A DNA stretch of 64,000 nt, taken from positions 1 to 64,000 of the forward strand of contig WTFV01000172.1 in assembly GCA_011523845.1 (NCBI GenBank). Reading direction: 5' to 3'. Positions 34,608 to 43,643 of this stretch are shown here, in pieces. The notes beneath the pieces are model-generated. The model ran no database searches. It saw only the letters and a program-made list of their open reading frames with translations, and was not told where the DNA came from. How positions within the stretch are numbered: position 1 is the first letter of the stretch; each line of letters starts with the position of its first letter. This DNA is from Acidobacteriota bacterium (GTDB lineage: Bacteria > Acidobacteriota > Vicinamibacteria > Vicinamibacterales > UBA8438). Position numbers and translations under genes: made by a program.

Positions 34608-35168
34608 TCAGAGCGCCCTGCCGAGCCCCGCGCGGGCGCACACGCCGCCGGCCACGAGCCCGAACAGGTGCCCCTCCCAGGAGACCCGTTCTCCCTGCGG
34701 CAGGACGCCCGCGATCATCCCGCCGTAGACGACCACCACGACGATCGCGACGGCTATGGATTGCAGGCTGCGTTCGTAGTAGCCGCGCGCGACCAGCAAG
34801 CCGAAGTAGCCGAAGATGAGGCCGCTGGCGCCGATATGCGCCGCGTTCCTGCCGAACACCCACAGCCCGAGGCCGCCGAGCACGATGATGGCCAGCGTCA
34901 TCGCGAGGTAGTAGGCGACGCCGCGGGCAGCCACCATGCCGCCCAGAATCAGCAGCGGCAGGGTGTTCGCGAGGAGGTGGGCGAACGAGCCGTGCACCAG
35001 CGGCGCGCTCAGAATGCCGGGCAGGCCCTCGATGCGGCGCGGCACGAGAGCCAATGCGTAGACGAGCCGCTCGTCCACGAACAGGCCGTACAGCGACACC
35101 GCCCAGACCAGGGCCAGGGATCCGAGGAGTGTGGCGGCGCACGACTGCCATCTGGACAGATCGATCAT
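34608..35168 (-). CDS. Rhomboid family intramembrane serine protease
   Basis: A 186-residue membrane protein with about six hydrophobic helices. The catalytic Ser is in HIGASGLIFG (GxSG motif) and the catalytic His in WEGHLFGLVAGG. HGSFAHLLANTLPLLILGG is the conserved first-half helix of the family. Rhomboids cut transmembrane segments of other proteins. ATG at 35168 has AGGGAA upstream; longer starts run into the divergent regulatory region of the DUF2089 gene. No partner is evident. Confidence 0.9.
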   Translation of the reverse strand: MIDLSRWQSCAATLLGSLALVWAVSLYGLFVDERLVYALALVPRRIEGLPGILSAPLVHGSFAHLLANTLPLLILGGMVAARGVAYYLAMTLAIIVLGGLGLWVFGRNAAHIGASGLIFGYFGLLVARGYYERSLQSIAVAIVVVVVYGGMIAGVLPQGERVSWEGHLFGLVAGGVCARAGLGRAL

Positions 35169-35350
35169 GAATCGCGGTTCCCTCTCGATCATGCGCCGAA
35201 ACCGGGGCGCTTTCCAAGCGGGCCGAACGAGCGGGAAGTGGAGACGACAGGCGGGGCACGAAATCGCGAGTCGAGCCGCGCCAGGCGACGTCATGCGCCG
35301 AGACGCTGTCCTCCGGAGCCCGGAGGCATCATGCCCAGGATTCACATAAA

Positions 35351-35393
35351 GTGAGAATTGAATAACTTTTGTTAAGAGTTCATTGAATAAAAT
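35351..35393 (+). promoter_or_regulatory. AT-rich regulatory island with a direct repeat
   Basis: This short AT-rich stretch stands out from its GC-rich flanks. It contains attgaataa twice (35357-35365 and 35382-35390), 25 bases apart, and a -10-like TAAAAT at 35388-35393, about 24 bases before the DUF2089 start. The repeats are spaced for two turns or more of the helix, as for a dimeric activator or repressor. Confidence 0.5.
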
Positions 35394-35416
35394 GTCGTGC
35401 CCTGCCACAATGGGAC

Positions 35417-35782
35417 GTGGCTCGCCGAGGACGGCTGCCGACCTCGTGCCCGAGTTGCACCGGTGATCTGCGGGTGGCTCGGCTCGTGTGTCCGGAGTGC
35501 GGGACGGTGGTGCAGGGCGACTACCTGTTGCCCGCGCTGTCGCGGCTCGGCGTCGAGGACCAGCAGTTCGCCCTCGCCTTCATCCTGCGTAGCGGCAGCC
35601 TGAAGGAGATGGCGAGACTGTACGGCGTTTCGTATCCGACCGTCCGCAACCGGTTGGATGACCTGATCGCGCGCCTGCGCGCGATCATCGAGTCGCAGGA
35701 GAAGGAAGCGGCCGACGATGGCGTCGGAGCTGACGCCGGCGGCGGCGGAGGAGGTGACACCGATGCGTCAAGAGACGAATAG
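35417..35782 (+). CDS. DUF2089 family zinc-ribbon regulator
   Basis: A 121-residue protein of the DUF2089 family. A zinc ribbon is visible (CPSCTG and, 14 residues later, CPECG), followed by a helical part with a helix-turn-helix look (SLKEMARLYGVSYPTVRNRLD) and an acidic, Gly-rich tail. Members are thought to act as transcription regulators, often beside membrane-protein genes they control. The GTG start at 35417 gives the zinc ribbon its normal distance from the N-terminus. The 3' end overlaps the next membrane-protein gene by 65 bases. Confidence 0.85.
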   Translation: MARRGRLPTSCPSCTGDLRVARLVCPECGTVVQGDYLLPALSRLGVEDQQFALAFILRSGSLKEMARLYGVSYPTVRNRLDDLIARLRAIIESQEKEAADDGVGADAGGGGGGDTDASRDE

Positions 35783-36416
35783 CGCGGGGGTCGGGCGAGA
35801 GATGACCGTCGCCCGGTGGCTGTTCAATCCGTTCGTCCGAATCGGCGGCGAGCAGGCCCTGGCGCTCGGGCTGATCGTCATCGTCGTGAGCGGATTCGCG
35901 GCGGCCGCGGGGGGCGTGCACTTCGACGGATTGCTCGACTTCCACCCCGGATACAGCGTGTCGTTCCGGGTCGCCGTCGTCGAAGGTGTCGTGAACTGGT
36001 CCGTGATCTCGGTGCTTCTGGTACTGGTCTCGCTCCTCGTCGCGCCGCGAACCGTCCGCCTCGTCGACGTCGCCGGCACGCAGGCGCTGGCGCGGTTTCC
36101 GACGTTGCTCGCCGCACTGGCGTGCGTGCCGCCGGCAGTGCGGCGCGCCCACGAGGAGATGGCCGCCGCCCTGGCGGAGGGCCGGGTCGCGATTCCGACA
36201 GGCGCCGCCGCCGCCGCGGGGTTGTTCGGCTCCGTGTGCGTGATCTGGATGGTCTGGCTCATGTGGAAGGCGTTCTCGGTTTCCTGCAACCAGCGCGGAG
36301 GCCGAGCGGTGGCAGTCTTCGCGGCGGCGGTCGTCGCCGGGGAGGTGGCGACGAAGTTCCTGCTGGGCCGGTTGCTCGGGGGCTTGGCGGCCGCCGGTGC
36401 GCCCGGAGGAAGCTGA
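35718..36416 (+). CDS. Polytopic membrane protein coupled to DUF2089
   Basis: A 232-residue protein with a charged N-terminus and about five hydrophobic helices (LALGLIVIVVSGFAAAAGGV, VNWSVISVLLVLVSLLVAP, TLLAALACVPPAV, LFGSVCVIWMVWLMWKAF and a final Ala/Val/Gly-rich helix). The layout (NPF, then a membrane block of about 200 residues) resembles Yip1-like proteins. ATG at 35718 lies inside the DUF2089 frame and has AAGGAAG upstream. Tight overlap with the zinc-ribbon regulator suggests that the pair acts together. Function unknown. Confidence 0.8.
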   Translation: MASELTPAAAEEVTPMRQETNSAGVGREMTVARWLFNPFVRIGGEQALALGLIVIVVSGFAAAAGGVHFDGLLDFHPGYSVSFRVAVVEGVVNWSVISVLLVLVSLLVAPRTVRLVDVAGTQALARFPTLLAALACVPPAVRRAHEEMAAALAEGRVAIPTGAAAAAGLFGSVCVIWMVWLMWKAFSVSCNQRGGRAVAVFAAAVVAGEVATKFLLGRLLGGLAAAGAPGGS

Positions 36417-36457
36417 CGTGTGGCTTCCTGGTTGGCGTTGTCGAAAGGGGTGGGCAA

Positions 36458-36943
36458 GTGACCTTGACGGGTATGCGGCAGGCGCTTCCGGCGATGCTGC
36501 TTGTCACGGCGGCGGTTGGATTCGCGGCCTGCGGTGACGACGGCGGCAGCCCGACGGGGCCGACTCCGACCGACCCGCCGGTTGTCGACACGCAGTCGGA
36601 CGAGGATGCGGCGCGGCAGTCGGTCGACGCATGGCTGTTGCTGCTCGACGCCGGAAGCTACTCGGAGGCGTACGATGCGACCGGGAGCATATTTCGGGAG
36701 GAGGTGACGGCCGAAGAGTTTCGGACCGCCATGGAAGAGCGGGAGACCATCCTGGGCGCGGTCGAGTCCCGTACGCTGAGCAGCACGCAACGCCTGTCGG
36801 TGGTGCCCGACGCGCCGCCGGGCGACTACTTCGTGTTCGAGTTCGACGGCGCCTACGAACTGCGGCCGAACACGCGCGAGCGGGTCACGGCGGTTGCGGA
36901 GTCCGACGAGTGGCCGGTCGTCGGCATCTACATCATTCGCTGA
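36458..36943 (+). CDS. DUF4019 family lipoprotein
   Basis: The GTG at 36458 has AAAGGGG seven bases upstream and is preferred to the ATG at 36473. The 161-residue protein has a lipobox signal (VTAAVGFAACGDD), a Pro/Thr linker and then the DUF4019 domain: DAARQSVDAWLLLLDAGSYS, REEVTAEEFRTAMEE, LGAVESRTLSSTQRL and a C-terminal VVGIYIIR. Function of the family is unknown. It follows the DUF2089-linked membrane protein and precedes another membrane protein, so these four genes may form one transcription unit. Confidence 0.85.
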   Translation: MTLTGMRQALPAMLLVTAAVGFAACGDDGGSPTGPTPTDPPVVDTQSDEDAARQSVDAWLLLLDAGSYSEAYDATGSIFREEVTAEEFRTAMEERETILGAVESRTLSSTQRLSVVPDAPPGDYFVFEFDGAYELRPNTRERVTAVAESDEWPVVGIYIIR

Positions 36944-37014
36944 CTGCGCCTGGGGCGGCGATCCTGGTCGCGCGTGATGGAGGCGGGAAGGTCCCTCGTC
37001 GAGGTGTGATACCG

Positions 37015-37560
37015 GTGAATCGGACGACGTTCGGCGCTCCGTGGGGACGATCACTTCTGATCGGGTCGATCGTGCAGGTGGTCTTCCTGCTCGCGGTCGG
37101 CGCGGCCCCCGTGTTCTTCGCCGTTCTCGAACCGGAACCGGGACCCTGGAAATGGCTGGCCGCGTTTCTGGGCGGCGCCATCCCGTTGGCGATACTCGCC
37201 GGGGCGGCACGATATGCCGTGCGCGGATATACCGTGACCGACGACTCCATCCGGGTTCACCGTCCCGGCTGGTCGTCTTCGCTTCCGCTCGACCAACTGG
37301 AGTCTGCCACCGTCTCGCCCTACGCTATGCGGCGGTCCCGTAGAGAGCTCGCGAACGGCGGGCTGTTCTCGTACACGGGAGGATTCCACAACGCGGAGCT
37401 CGGGTCGTACCGTGCGTTCGTCACCGACCACGCGCGTACCGTCGTATTGCGATTTCCGGACCGGGCGGGCCGGGATCGGGTGATAGTGATGTCGCCGGAT
37501 GATCCGGACGCGTTTGTGGGGCTGCTGATTACCGGATCCGCTGAACGGCCGCGCGACTGA
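37015..37560 (+). CDS. Membrane protein with bacterial PH-like domain
   Basis: GTG at 37015 with GAGG eight bases upstream. The 181-residue product has two N-terminal hydrophobic helices (LLIGSIVQVVFLLAVGAAPV and LAAFLGGAIPLAILAGAA) followed by a cytoplasmic beta domain (YTVTDDSIRVHRPGW, SLPLDQLESATVSP, VVLRFPDRAG). This two-helix plus beta layout is that of small proteins with a bacterial PH-like domain. Function unknown; probably cotranscribed with the DUF4019 lipoprotein gene. Confidence 0.7.
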   Translation: MNRTTFGAPWGRSLLIGSIVQVVFLLAVGAAPVFFAVLEPEPGPWKWLAAFLGGAIPLAILAGAARYAVRGYTVTDDSIRVHRPGWSSSLPLDQLESATVSPYAMRRSRRELANGGLFSYTGGFHNAELGSYRAFVTDHARTVVLRFPDRAGRDRVIVMSPDDPDAFVGLLITGSAERPRD

Positions 37561-37604
37561 CGTCATCTACAATGAGACGAGACAGGCTACAGGCAGACGA
37601 TCCG

Positions 37605-37994
37605 ATGGGCGCCACGCACGTCACGGTCACCATCCGCAATCCGGCCGCTCCGGAGCGGCACTGGACAGGGCGCTTCCTCGTCGACACGGGCGCCTTCGAT
37701 TCGCTGGTGCCGCGACGACACCTCGAAGAGATCGGTCTGCAGCCGCTCGCTCGCGAGACGTACGTGCCGGCCGGCGGCAGCCCCATCGACGTGGACACCA
37801 CCGTCGGGCGAATCGAGTTCATGGGCAAGATCGTCGGCGGCACGCTGGTGTTCGGGGATGGCGATGCCGAGCCCCTGCTCGGGGTGACCGCGCTCGAGTC
37901 CGGCGGCTTCGAGGTCGACCCGCGCACGCAGCAGTTGAAGAGATTGCCGGCAGTTTTGCTCAAGGGCCTGCGACGGCGCACGACAAGAGAATGA
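37605..37994 (+). CDS. Retropepsin-like clan AA aspartic protease
   Basis: A 129-residue single-domain protein. The catalytic triplet DTG appears in FLVDTGAFDSLVP, followed by the flap region and the hydrophobic-hydrophobic-Gly pair (VGRIEFMGKIVGGTLVF, then PLLGVTALESGGFEVDP) typical of small bacterial clan AA proteases. These should work as dimers because each chain supplies one Asp. I prefer the ATG at 37605 (MGATHVTVTI) to 37572, since TACAAT at 37568-37573 looks like the -10 box and would make the upstream ATG untranscribed. Target unknown. Confidence 0.8.
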   Translation: MGATHVTVTIRNPAAPERHWTGRFLVDTGAFDSLVPRRHLEEIGLQPLARETYVPAGGSPIDVDTTVGRIEFMGKIVGGTLVFGDGDAEPLLGVTALESGGFEVDPRTQQLKRLPAVLLKGLRRRTTRE

Positions 37995-38146
37995 GATGTC
38001 GCCGGGAACGGCACCGAAATCCCCAGCCTGACGGTGCCAGGGGCGGTCATCTCACCATGATGTCGTGCACCCGGCCTGCCCCGGCCTGCTCCCGGCCTGC
38101 GAAAGGCCGTTGACAGCGCACAGTCGCCCCGCCAGAATGGGCGATT

Positions 38147-40627
38147 ATGAAAATCCAGCGGGTGCTGGCGACCGTCGTGGTCGCGTTGGCGGCAGCAAGC
38201 CCGGCGGCACCGGCGGCAGCCCAGACGGCGGCTTCCGCTTCGGCAGCGGCAGAGGGGTCGAACGCGCCGGTAGCGGCTCACCAGGCGCTGGTCGACCGCT
38301 ACTGCGTCGCCTGCCACAACGAGCCGATGGCCGAGCGGGGCACCGTCCCGTTCGCTTTCGACGGGCTCGACCTGGCCGACGTCGGCGCCGACGCCGAAGC
38401 CTGGGAGAAGGTGGTCCGCAAGCTGCGGCTAGGCGTGATGCCGCCGTTGGGGCGTCCGCGCCCGGACCGGGCGGCGCACGACGGCTTCGTGGCGTGGCTG
38501 GAGACCGAGCTCGACCGCGCGGCGGCGGCCGAGCCGTATCCGGGGCGTCCCGCCGTGCGGCGGATGACGTCGGCCGAGTACGTCAATGCCGTCCGCAGCC
38601 TGATCGATCTCGACGTGGACGAGAGCTGGCTGCTGTTTCCGGCCGACGACGTCGACCAGCAAGGGTTCGACACCAACAGCGAGGTCCTGTCGGTCTCTCC
38701 CGCGCTGTTCGAGCGCTACCTGGCGGCGGCCAACCGGGTGAGCCGGCTCGCGGTCGGCGATCCGACGATCGGACCGGGTTATCTGGCCGCCACCTACAGC
38801 ACGCCGCGGCTGCTGTACCAGGACGATCGGGCGAGCGAGGAGCTGCCGTTCGGCTCGCGCGGCGGGATGGCCATCCACCACTACTTCCCGTTGGACGGCG
38901 ACTACGAGTTGCGCATCCGGCTGCGCCGGATGATCTACGACTACATCGTCGGGATGGGGCGGTCTCACACCATCGAGGTGCGCCTGAACGGCGCGCTCGT
39001 GGGCAGCTTCACCGTCGGCGACGCGGACCAGTACGGCTACCCGTCGGCCTACAGCTTCTTCGGGACCATCCGGGGCGACCCCGCCTGGGAGGAGTACGTC
39101 TCGAACGAGGCCGACGCCAACCTGGTGCTGCGGTTCCCGGCGCCGGCCGGCCCGCACGTGGTCGGCGTCTCGTTCGTCGACGCCCGCACCGAGCCGACGG
39201 GCGTGCTGGAGCGGCGCCTGTCCGGGTTCTCGCTGAGCGGGCTCGGCTTCTACCACGGCAACGCGGCGATCGAGCGGGTGGAGATCGCGGGTCCGCACGA
39301 CGCCACCGGACCGGGCGACACGCCCAGCCGGCGGAAGCTGTTCACTTGCCGGCCCGTGACCGAGGCCGAGGCCGAAGCGGAGCAGTGCGCGCGCGAGATC
39401 CTGGCGACGCTGGCGCGCCGCGCCTACCGCAGGCCGGTGACCGGCGCCGACGTCGAGACCCTGATGCGTTTCTACGACGCCGGTCAGGCGGAGCGCGGCT
39501 TCGAGGGGGGCATCCAGAAGGCCCTCGAACGGCTGCTCGTGGCGCCGGAGTTCCTGTTCCGGATCGAGCGCGACCCGGTAGACATTCCCGCCGGCGCCGC
39601 CTATCGGCTCACCGACCTGGAGCTCGCGTCGCGGCTTTCGTTCTTCCTCTGGAGCGGGATCCCCGACGACGAGTTGCTGCGGGTGGCCGAGGAGGGGCGG
39701 CTGAGCGAGCCGGGCGTGCTGGAGCGGCAGGTCCGTCGCATGCTGGCGGATCCGCGGGCTTCCGCCCTGGTCGAGAACTTCGCGAGCCAGTGGCTGCAGC
39801 TCCGCCGCATCCGGGGGGTGGCGCCGGACGCCGACATCTTCTTCGACTTCGACGAGAACCTGCGCGCGGACATGGAGCGGGAGACCACCCTGTTCCTGGA
39901 GAGCCAGCTCCGCGGGGACCGCGGCCTGCTGGAGCTGCTGACTGCCGACTACACGTTCGCCAACGAGCGGCTCGCCCGCCACTACGGGATCCCGGGCGTC
40001 TACGGCGAGCGCTTCCGGCGGGTGCGCGTCGATGCGGGGCAGCGCGGCGGGCTGCTGGGCCATGCCAGCCTGCTGACGCTGACCGCCTATCCCAACCGGA
40101 CCTCGCCGGTGCTGCGCGGCAAGTGGGTGCTCGACAACGTCCTGGGCATGCCGCCGCCGGAGCCGCCGGCCGACGTGCCGGCGCTGGAGGAGAACCACGG
40201 CGGACGCAAGGTGCTGTCGATGCGCGATCTGATGGAGCAGCACCGCGCCAATCCCGCCTGCGCGTCGTGCCACCGCGTGATGGATCCGCCCGGTTTCGTG
40301 CTGGAGAACTACGACGCCATCGGGCGCTGGCGGGCCACCGACGAGGCGGGCGCGCCGGTGGACACGGCGGGCGCGCTGGCCGACGGCACCGAGGTCGAGA
40401 CCCCCGCGGGGTTCCGCGAGGCGCTACTGGCCTACGACGTCAGCATCGTGCGGACCATTACCGAGAAGCTGCTCGGCTACGCCGTCGGGCGCACGATGGA
40501 GCACACCGACCAACCGGTGATTCGACGGATCGTTTCCGAGGCCGAGGCGGACGGCTACCGCTGGTCGTCCATCGTGCTCGGCATCGTCAAGAGCATGCCG
40601 TTCCAGATGAGGAGTGCGGAATCATGA
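38147..40627 (+). CDS. DUF1592/DUF1588-type c-type heme protein (second operon copy)
   Basis: An 826-residue paralogue of the protein at 13560-16010. Signal peptide, heme motif CVACH at residues 53-57, then DUF1587-like (RRMTSAEYVNAVRSLIDLDV), a beta domain (HHYFPLDGDYELRIRLRR), DUF1595 (LARRAYRRPVTGADVETLM), DUF1592 (LELASRLSFFLWSGIPDDEL), DUF1588 (YTFANERLARHYGIPG) with a second CxxCH (CASCH), and DUF1585. Domain order and length match the first copy, but the sequences differ along their whole length, so duplication is old. The gene ends in an ATGA overlap with the DUF1552 gene. Confidence 0.92.
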   Translation: MKIQRVLATVVVALAAASPAAPAAAQTAASASAAAEGSNAPVAAHQALVDRYCVACHNEPMAERGTVPFAFDGLDLADVGADAEAWEKVVRKLRLGVMPPLGRPRPDRAAHDGFVAWLETELDRAAAAEPYPGRPAVRRMTSAEYVNAVRSLIDLDVDESWLLFPADDVDQQGFDTNSEVLSVSPALFERYLAAANRVSRLAVGDPTIGPGYLAATYSTPRLLYQDDRASEELPFGSRGGMAIHHYFPLDGDYELRIRLRRMIYDYIVGMGRSHTIEVRLNGALVGSFTVGDADQYGYPSAYSFFGTIRGDPAWEEYVSNEADANLVLRFPAPAGPHVVGVSFVDARTEPTGVLERRLSGFSLSGLGFYHGNAAIERVEIAGPHDATGPGDTPSRRKLFTCRPVTEAEAEAEQCAREILATLARRAYRRPVTGADVETLMRFYDAGQAERGFEGGIQKALERLLVAPEFLFRIERDPVDIPAGAAYRLTDLELASRLSFFLWSGIPDDELLRVAEEGRLSEPGVLERQVRRMLADPRASALVENFASQWLQLRRIRGVAPDADIFFDFDENLRADMERETTLFLESQLRGDRGLLELLTADYTFANERLARHYGIPGVYGERFRRVRVDAGQRGGLLGHASLLTLTAYPNRTSPVLRGKWVLDNVLGMPPPEPPADVPALEENHGGRKVLSMRDLMEQHRANPACASCHRVMDPPGFVLENYDAIGRWRATDEAGAPVDTAGALADGTEVETPAGFREALLAYDVSIVRTITEKLLGYAVGRTMEHTDQPVIRRIVSEAEADGYRWSSIVLGIVKSMPFQMRSAES

Positions 40628-41991
40628 TGATCACGAAGAAGGCGATTTCCCGCCGGGCGGTGCTTCGCGGAGTCGGCGCGGCGGTCGCCCTGCCGCTGCT
40701 GGACGGCATGGTGCCGGCGCTCAGCGCGCTGCGCAAGACGGCGGCGAAGCCGGCGGTGCGCTTCGGCGCGGTCTACGTGCCGAACGGCATGGTCATGCAG
40801 AGCTTCACGCCGGCGACCACCGGCGCCGGGTTCGAGATGACGCCCATCCTGCAGCCGCTCGCGCCGTACCGCGACCGCCTGCTCGTGCTCTCCGGGCTCG
40901 CGAGCACGCCGCCGCCGGGGATCTCCGGCGGTTCGCATTCGCGCGCCGCCACCAAGTTCCTGACCGCCGAGCATCCGGGCGCGTGGATTCCGGACGCCAT
41001 CTCGATGGACCAGATCGCGGCGCAGGAGCTGCGCAAGCAGACCCCGCTGGCGTCGTTGGAGCTCGGCCTCGAAGGCGCCAACTTCGCCGGGTCGTGCGAC
41101 AGCGGCGGCTTCAGTTGCGCGTTTTCCTACACCATCTCCTGGGCCAGCGGGTCGACGCCGCTGCCGATGGAGCACAATCCGCGCGCGGTCTTCGAGCGGC
41201 TGTTCGGCGACAACGACAGCACCGATCCGGCCGCGCGGCGCGCCCGCCGGAAGGCGCAGCGGAGCATTCTCGACTCGGTCCGCGACGACGTCGCCCGGCT
41301 GCAGCGCGACCTCGGCGCTGGCGACCGGGTCAAGGTGGGGGCCTATCTCGACGCCGTCCGCGACGTCGAGCGGCGCATCGAGATTGCCGAGACGCAGGGC
41401 GACCAGGAGGTGCCGGTGCTGGAGCGGCCGCGCGGCGTCCCGGCGACGCTGGCCGGGCATGCGGGTCTGATGTACGACCTGCAGCTTCTGGCCTGGCAGA
41501 CCGACCGCACCCGCGTCTGCACGTTCATGGCCGGGCACGAGCTGAGCGGCCGCACCTATCGCGAGATCGGCGTGCCCGACGCGCACCATCCGCTTTCGCA
41601 CCACCGCAACGTGCCGGAGGCGCTGGCGAAGCTCACGAAGATCAACACGTACCACACGACGCTCTTCTCGTCGTTCCTCGAGAAGCTGGCCGCCACGCCG
41701 GACGGCGACGGGTCGCTGCTGGACCACGCGATGATCATGTACGGCGCCGGCATGAGCGACAGCAACCGGCACGCGTACTACGACCTGCCGATCCTGCTGG
41801 CCGGCGGCGGCGCGGGCCAGCTCAAGGGCGGCCGGCACCTCGTCTACCCGTCGCGGACGCCGCTGGCGAACCTGCACGTCTCGCTGCTCGACAAGCTGGG
41901 CGTGGACATCGACCGCATCGGCGACAGCACGGGTGCGCTGCCCCGGCTGGCCGGGCAGGTGGGGCCGGCGGACCGACTGACGGGGGTGTAG
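40624..41991 (+). CDS. DUF1552 family Tat-exported protein (second operon copy)
   Basis: A 455-residue DUF1552 protein, paralogue of 12127-13515. Twin-arginine signal SRRAVLRGVGAAVALPLLDG, then RFGAVYVPNGMVM and LVLSGLASTPP, as is usual for the family. The HxxSHH motif is present as HPLSHH, and the C-terminal AMIMYGAGMSDSNRHAYYDL resembles the alkaline-phosphatase-like metal region. The start codon overlaps the stop of the heme-protein gene (ATGA), a stronger coupling than in the first operon, where the two genes are 44 bases apart. Confidence 0.92.
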   Translation: MMITKKAISRRAVLRGVGAAVALPLLDGMVPALSALRKTAAKPAVRFGAVYVPNGMVMQSFTPATTGAGFEMTPILQPLAPYRDRLLVLSGLASTPPPGISGGSHSRAATKFLTAEHPGAWIPDAISMDQIAAQELRKQTPLASLELGLEGANFAGSCDSGGFSCAFSYTISWASGSTPLPMEHNPRAVFERLFGDNDSTDPAARRARRKAQRSILDSVRDDVARLQRDLGAGDRVKVGAYLDAVRDVERRIEIAETQGDQEVPVLERPRGVPATLAGHAGLMYDLQLLAWQTDRTRVCTFMAGHELSGRTYREIGVPDAHHPLSHHRNVPEALAKLTKINTYHTTLFSSFLEKLAATPDGDGSLLDHAMIMYGAGMSDSNRHAYYDLPILLAGGGAGQLKGGRHLVYPSRTPLANLHVSLLDKLGVDIDRIGDSTGALPRLAGQVGPADRLTGV

Positions 41992-41998
41992 TAGATCG

Positions 41999-43501
41999 AT
42001 GCGTTTCTGGCTGTCGGTCGTCATCGGCACGTTGGTGCTCGGCGCGGTCGGTGCGAGCGCGCAAGCCCCGGATCTGCGCCTCATCGACGCGGTCAAGCTG
42101 GCGGACGCCCGGGCGGTGCGCGGCCTGCTGGATGCCTCGGTCGAGGTGAACGCGGCACAGGCCGATGGCGCGACCGCATTGCACTGGGCGGCCTATCTCG
42201 ACGCCGTCGAGACGGCCGGCCTGCTGGTTGAGGCGGGCGCCGACGCCGGCGCGGCGAACACGCACGGCGTCGTGCCGCTGTCGCTCGCGTGCACCAACGC
42301 GAACGCGGAGATGGTGGATCTCCTGCTGGCGGCCGGTGCCGATGCGAAGGCGGCCGTCGGCACCGGCGAGACCGCCCTGATGAGTTGCGCGCGCACCGGG
42401 GACGCCGAGGCCGTGGCGGCGCTGCTCGCCCACGGTGCGGACGTCAACGCCGCCGAGTCGGAGGAAAACCAGACGGCGCTGATGTGGGCCGTCGCGCAGC
42501 GGCATCCCGCCGTGGTGCAGGTGCTGCTCGACAACGGCGCCGACGTGCACAAGCGGTCCCGCGTCCGGCGTTTCGTCATCAGCCGGCGGCTCCAGTCCAA
42601 TCTGCGCTACGGCGAGCTGGGCCGCCGCTACGGAACCGATGCCGAGGAGACGGATCTCGGCGGCTACACCGCGCTGCTCTTCGCGGCGCGGCAGGGCGCG
42701 GTCGACTCGGCGCGCCTGTTGCTGGCGGCCGGCGCCAACGTCAACGACACCGCGCCGGACGGGCGCAGCGCGCTGCTCGTCGCGGCGCACAGCGGTCACC
42801 GCGCACTGGTCGAGTTCCTGCTGGTCGAGGGCGCCAACCCCAACGCGTCGGCGGCCGGCTACACGGCGCTGCACGCGGCGGTGTTGCAGGACGACCGCGG
42901 CATGCTCGAGGCACTGCTCGCAGCCGGCGCGCGCCCCGACGCGCAGGTCACCGAGGCGACGCGCGTCACCCGCAACGGGCAGGTGCTGATGATCGGCGAG
43001 CACCTGCTAGGCGCGACGCCGTTCGCACTGGCCGCAAAGTTCGCCGAGGCCGACATGATGCGCGCGCTACTCACGGCGGGCGCCGACGGCATGCTGCCGC
43101 TGCGGAACGGCTGGACGCCGCTGATGCTGGCGTCGGGCGCGAGCTGGCGCTACGGCGTCTGGGACCGTCGCGAGCGGACGCTCCACCGGGACTTCGCGTT
43201 CCAGGCGGAGCACGCCGACGAAGAGGGCACGCTCGACGCGGTGCGGGTGGCTCTCGACGCCGGCGGCGACGTCAACGCCGTCGACGAGACCGGCAGCACC
43301 GCGCTGCACTACGTCGCCGACAAGGGCTTCCCGCGGGTCGTCGAGTTGCTGGTCGAGCACGGGGCCGGGCTGAACGCGGTGAACTACCGCGGCCAGACAC
43401 CGCTGGCGGTCGTCATGCGAGGGCGCGGCAACATCGAGGCCGCCCCGGCGACCGAGGCGCTGCTGCGCGGGCTGGGGGCCGAGGAGCGTGCCGTCAGGTA
43501 G
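41999..43501 (+). CDS. Secreted ankyrin-repeat protein (second operon copy)
   Basis: A 500-residue protein with a signal peptide (RFWLSVVIGTLVLGAVGASA) followed by about ten ankyrin repeats (for example DGATALHWAAYLDAVETAGL, GETALMSCARTGDAEAVAAL, TGSTALHYVADKGFPRVVEL). Two insertions interrupt the repeats, one at about residues 180-215 (KRSRVRRFVISRRL) and one at about 380-410. It begins seven bases after the DUF1552 stop and closes the second copy of the three-gene operon. Sec export of a scaffold protein together with a Tat-exported and a heme partner suggests a periplasmic complex; that is inference. Confidence 0.9.
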   Translation: MRFWLSVVIGTLVLGAVGASAQAPDLRLIDAVKLADARAVRGLLDASVEVNAAQADGATALHWAAYLDAVETAGLLVEAGADAGAANTHGVVPLSLACTNANAEMVDLLLAAGADAKAAVGTGETALMSCARTGDAEAVAALLAHGADVNAAESEENQTALMWAVAQRHPAVVQVLLDNGADVHKRSRVRRFVISRRLQSNLRYGELGRRYGTDAEETDLGGYTALLFAARQGAVDSARLLLAAGANVNDTAPDGRSALLVAAHSGHRALVEFLLVEGANPNASAAGYTALHAAVLQDDRGMLEALLAAGARPDAQVTEATRVTRNGQVLMIGEHLLGATPFALAAKFAEADMMRALLTAGADGMLPLRNGWTPLMLASGASWRYGVWDRRERTLHRDFAFQAEHADEEGTLDAVRVALDAGGDVNAVDETGSTALHYVADKGFPRVVELLVEHGAGLNAVNYRGQTPLAVVMRGRGNIEAAPATEALLRGLGAEERAVR

Positions 43502-43643
43502 AGTGCGCTCCGAGCCCGGCGCTTGGCGCGTGCGCCGGGATTGCCCGCCGACTTCGAGCAGCGTAGGCTTGATCTGATGAAGCGCCTTGATCGCATCTCG
43601 ACGACGGTTCGACTCCGTGTGACATTCACGGAGGAGACGTGCG

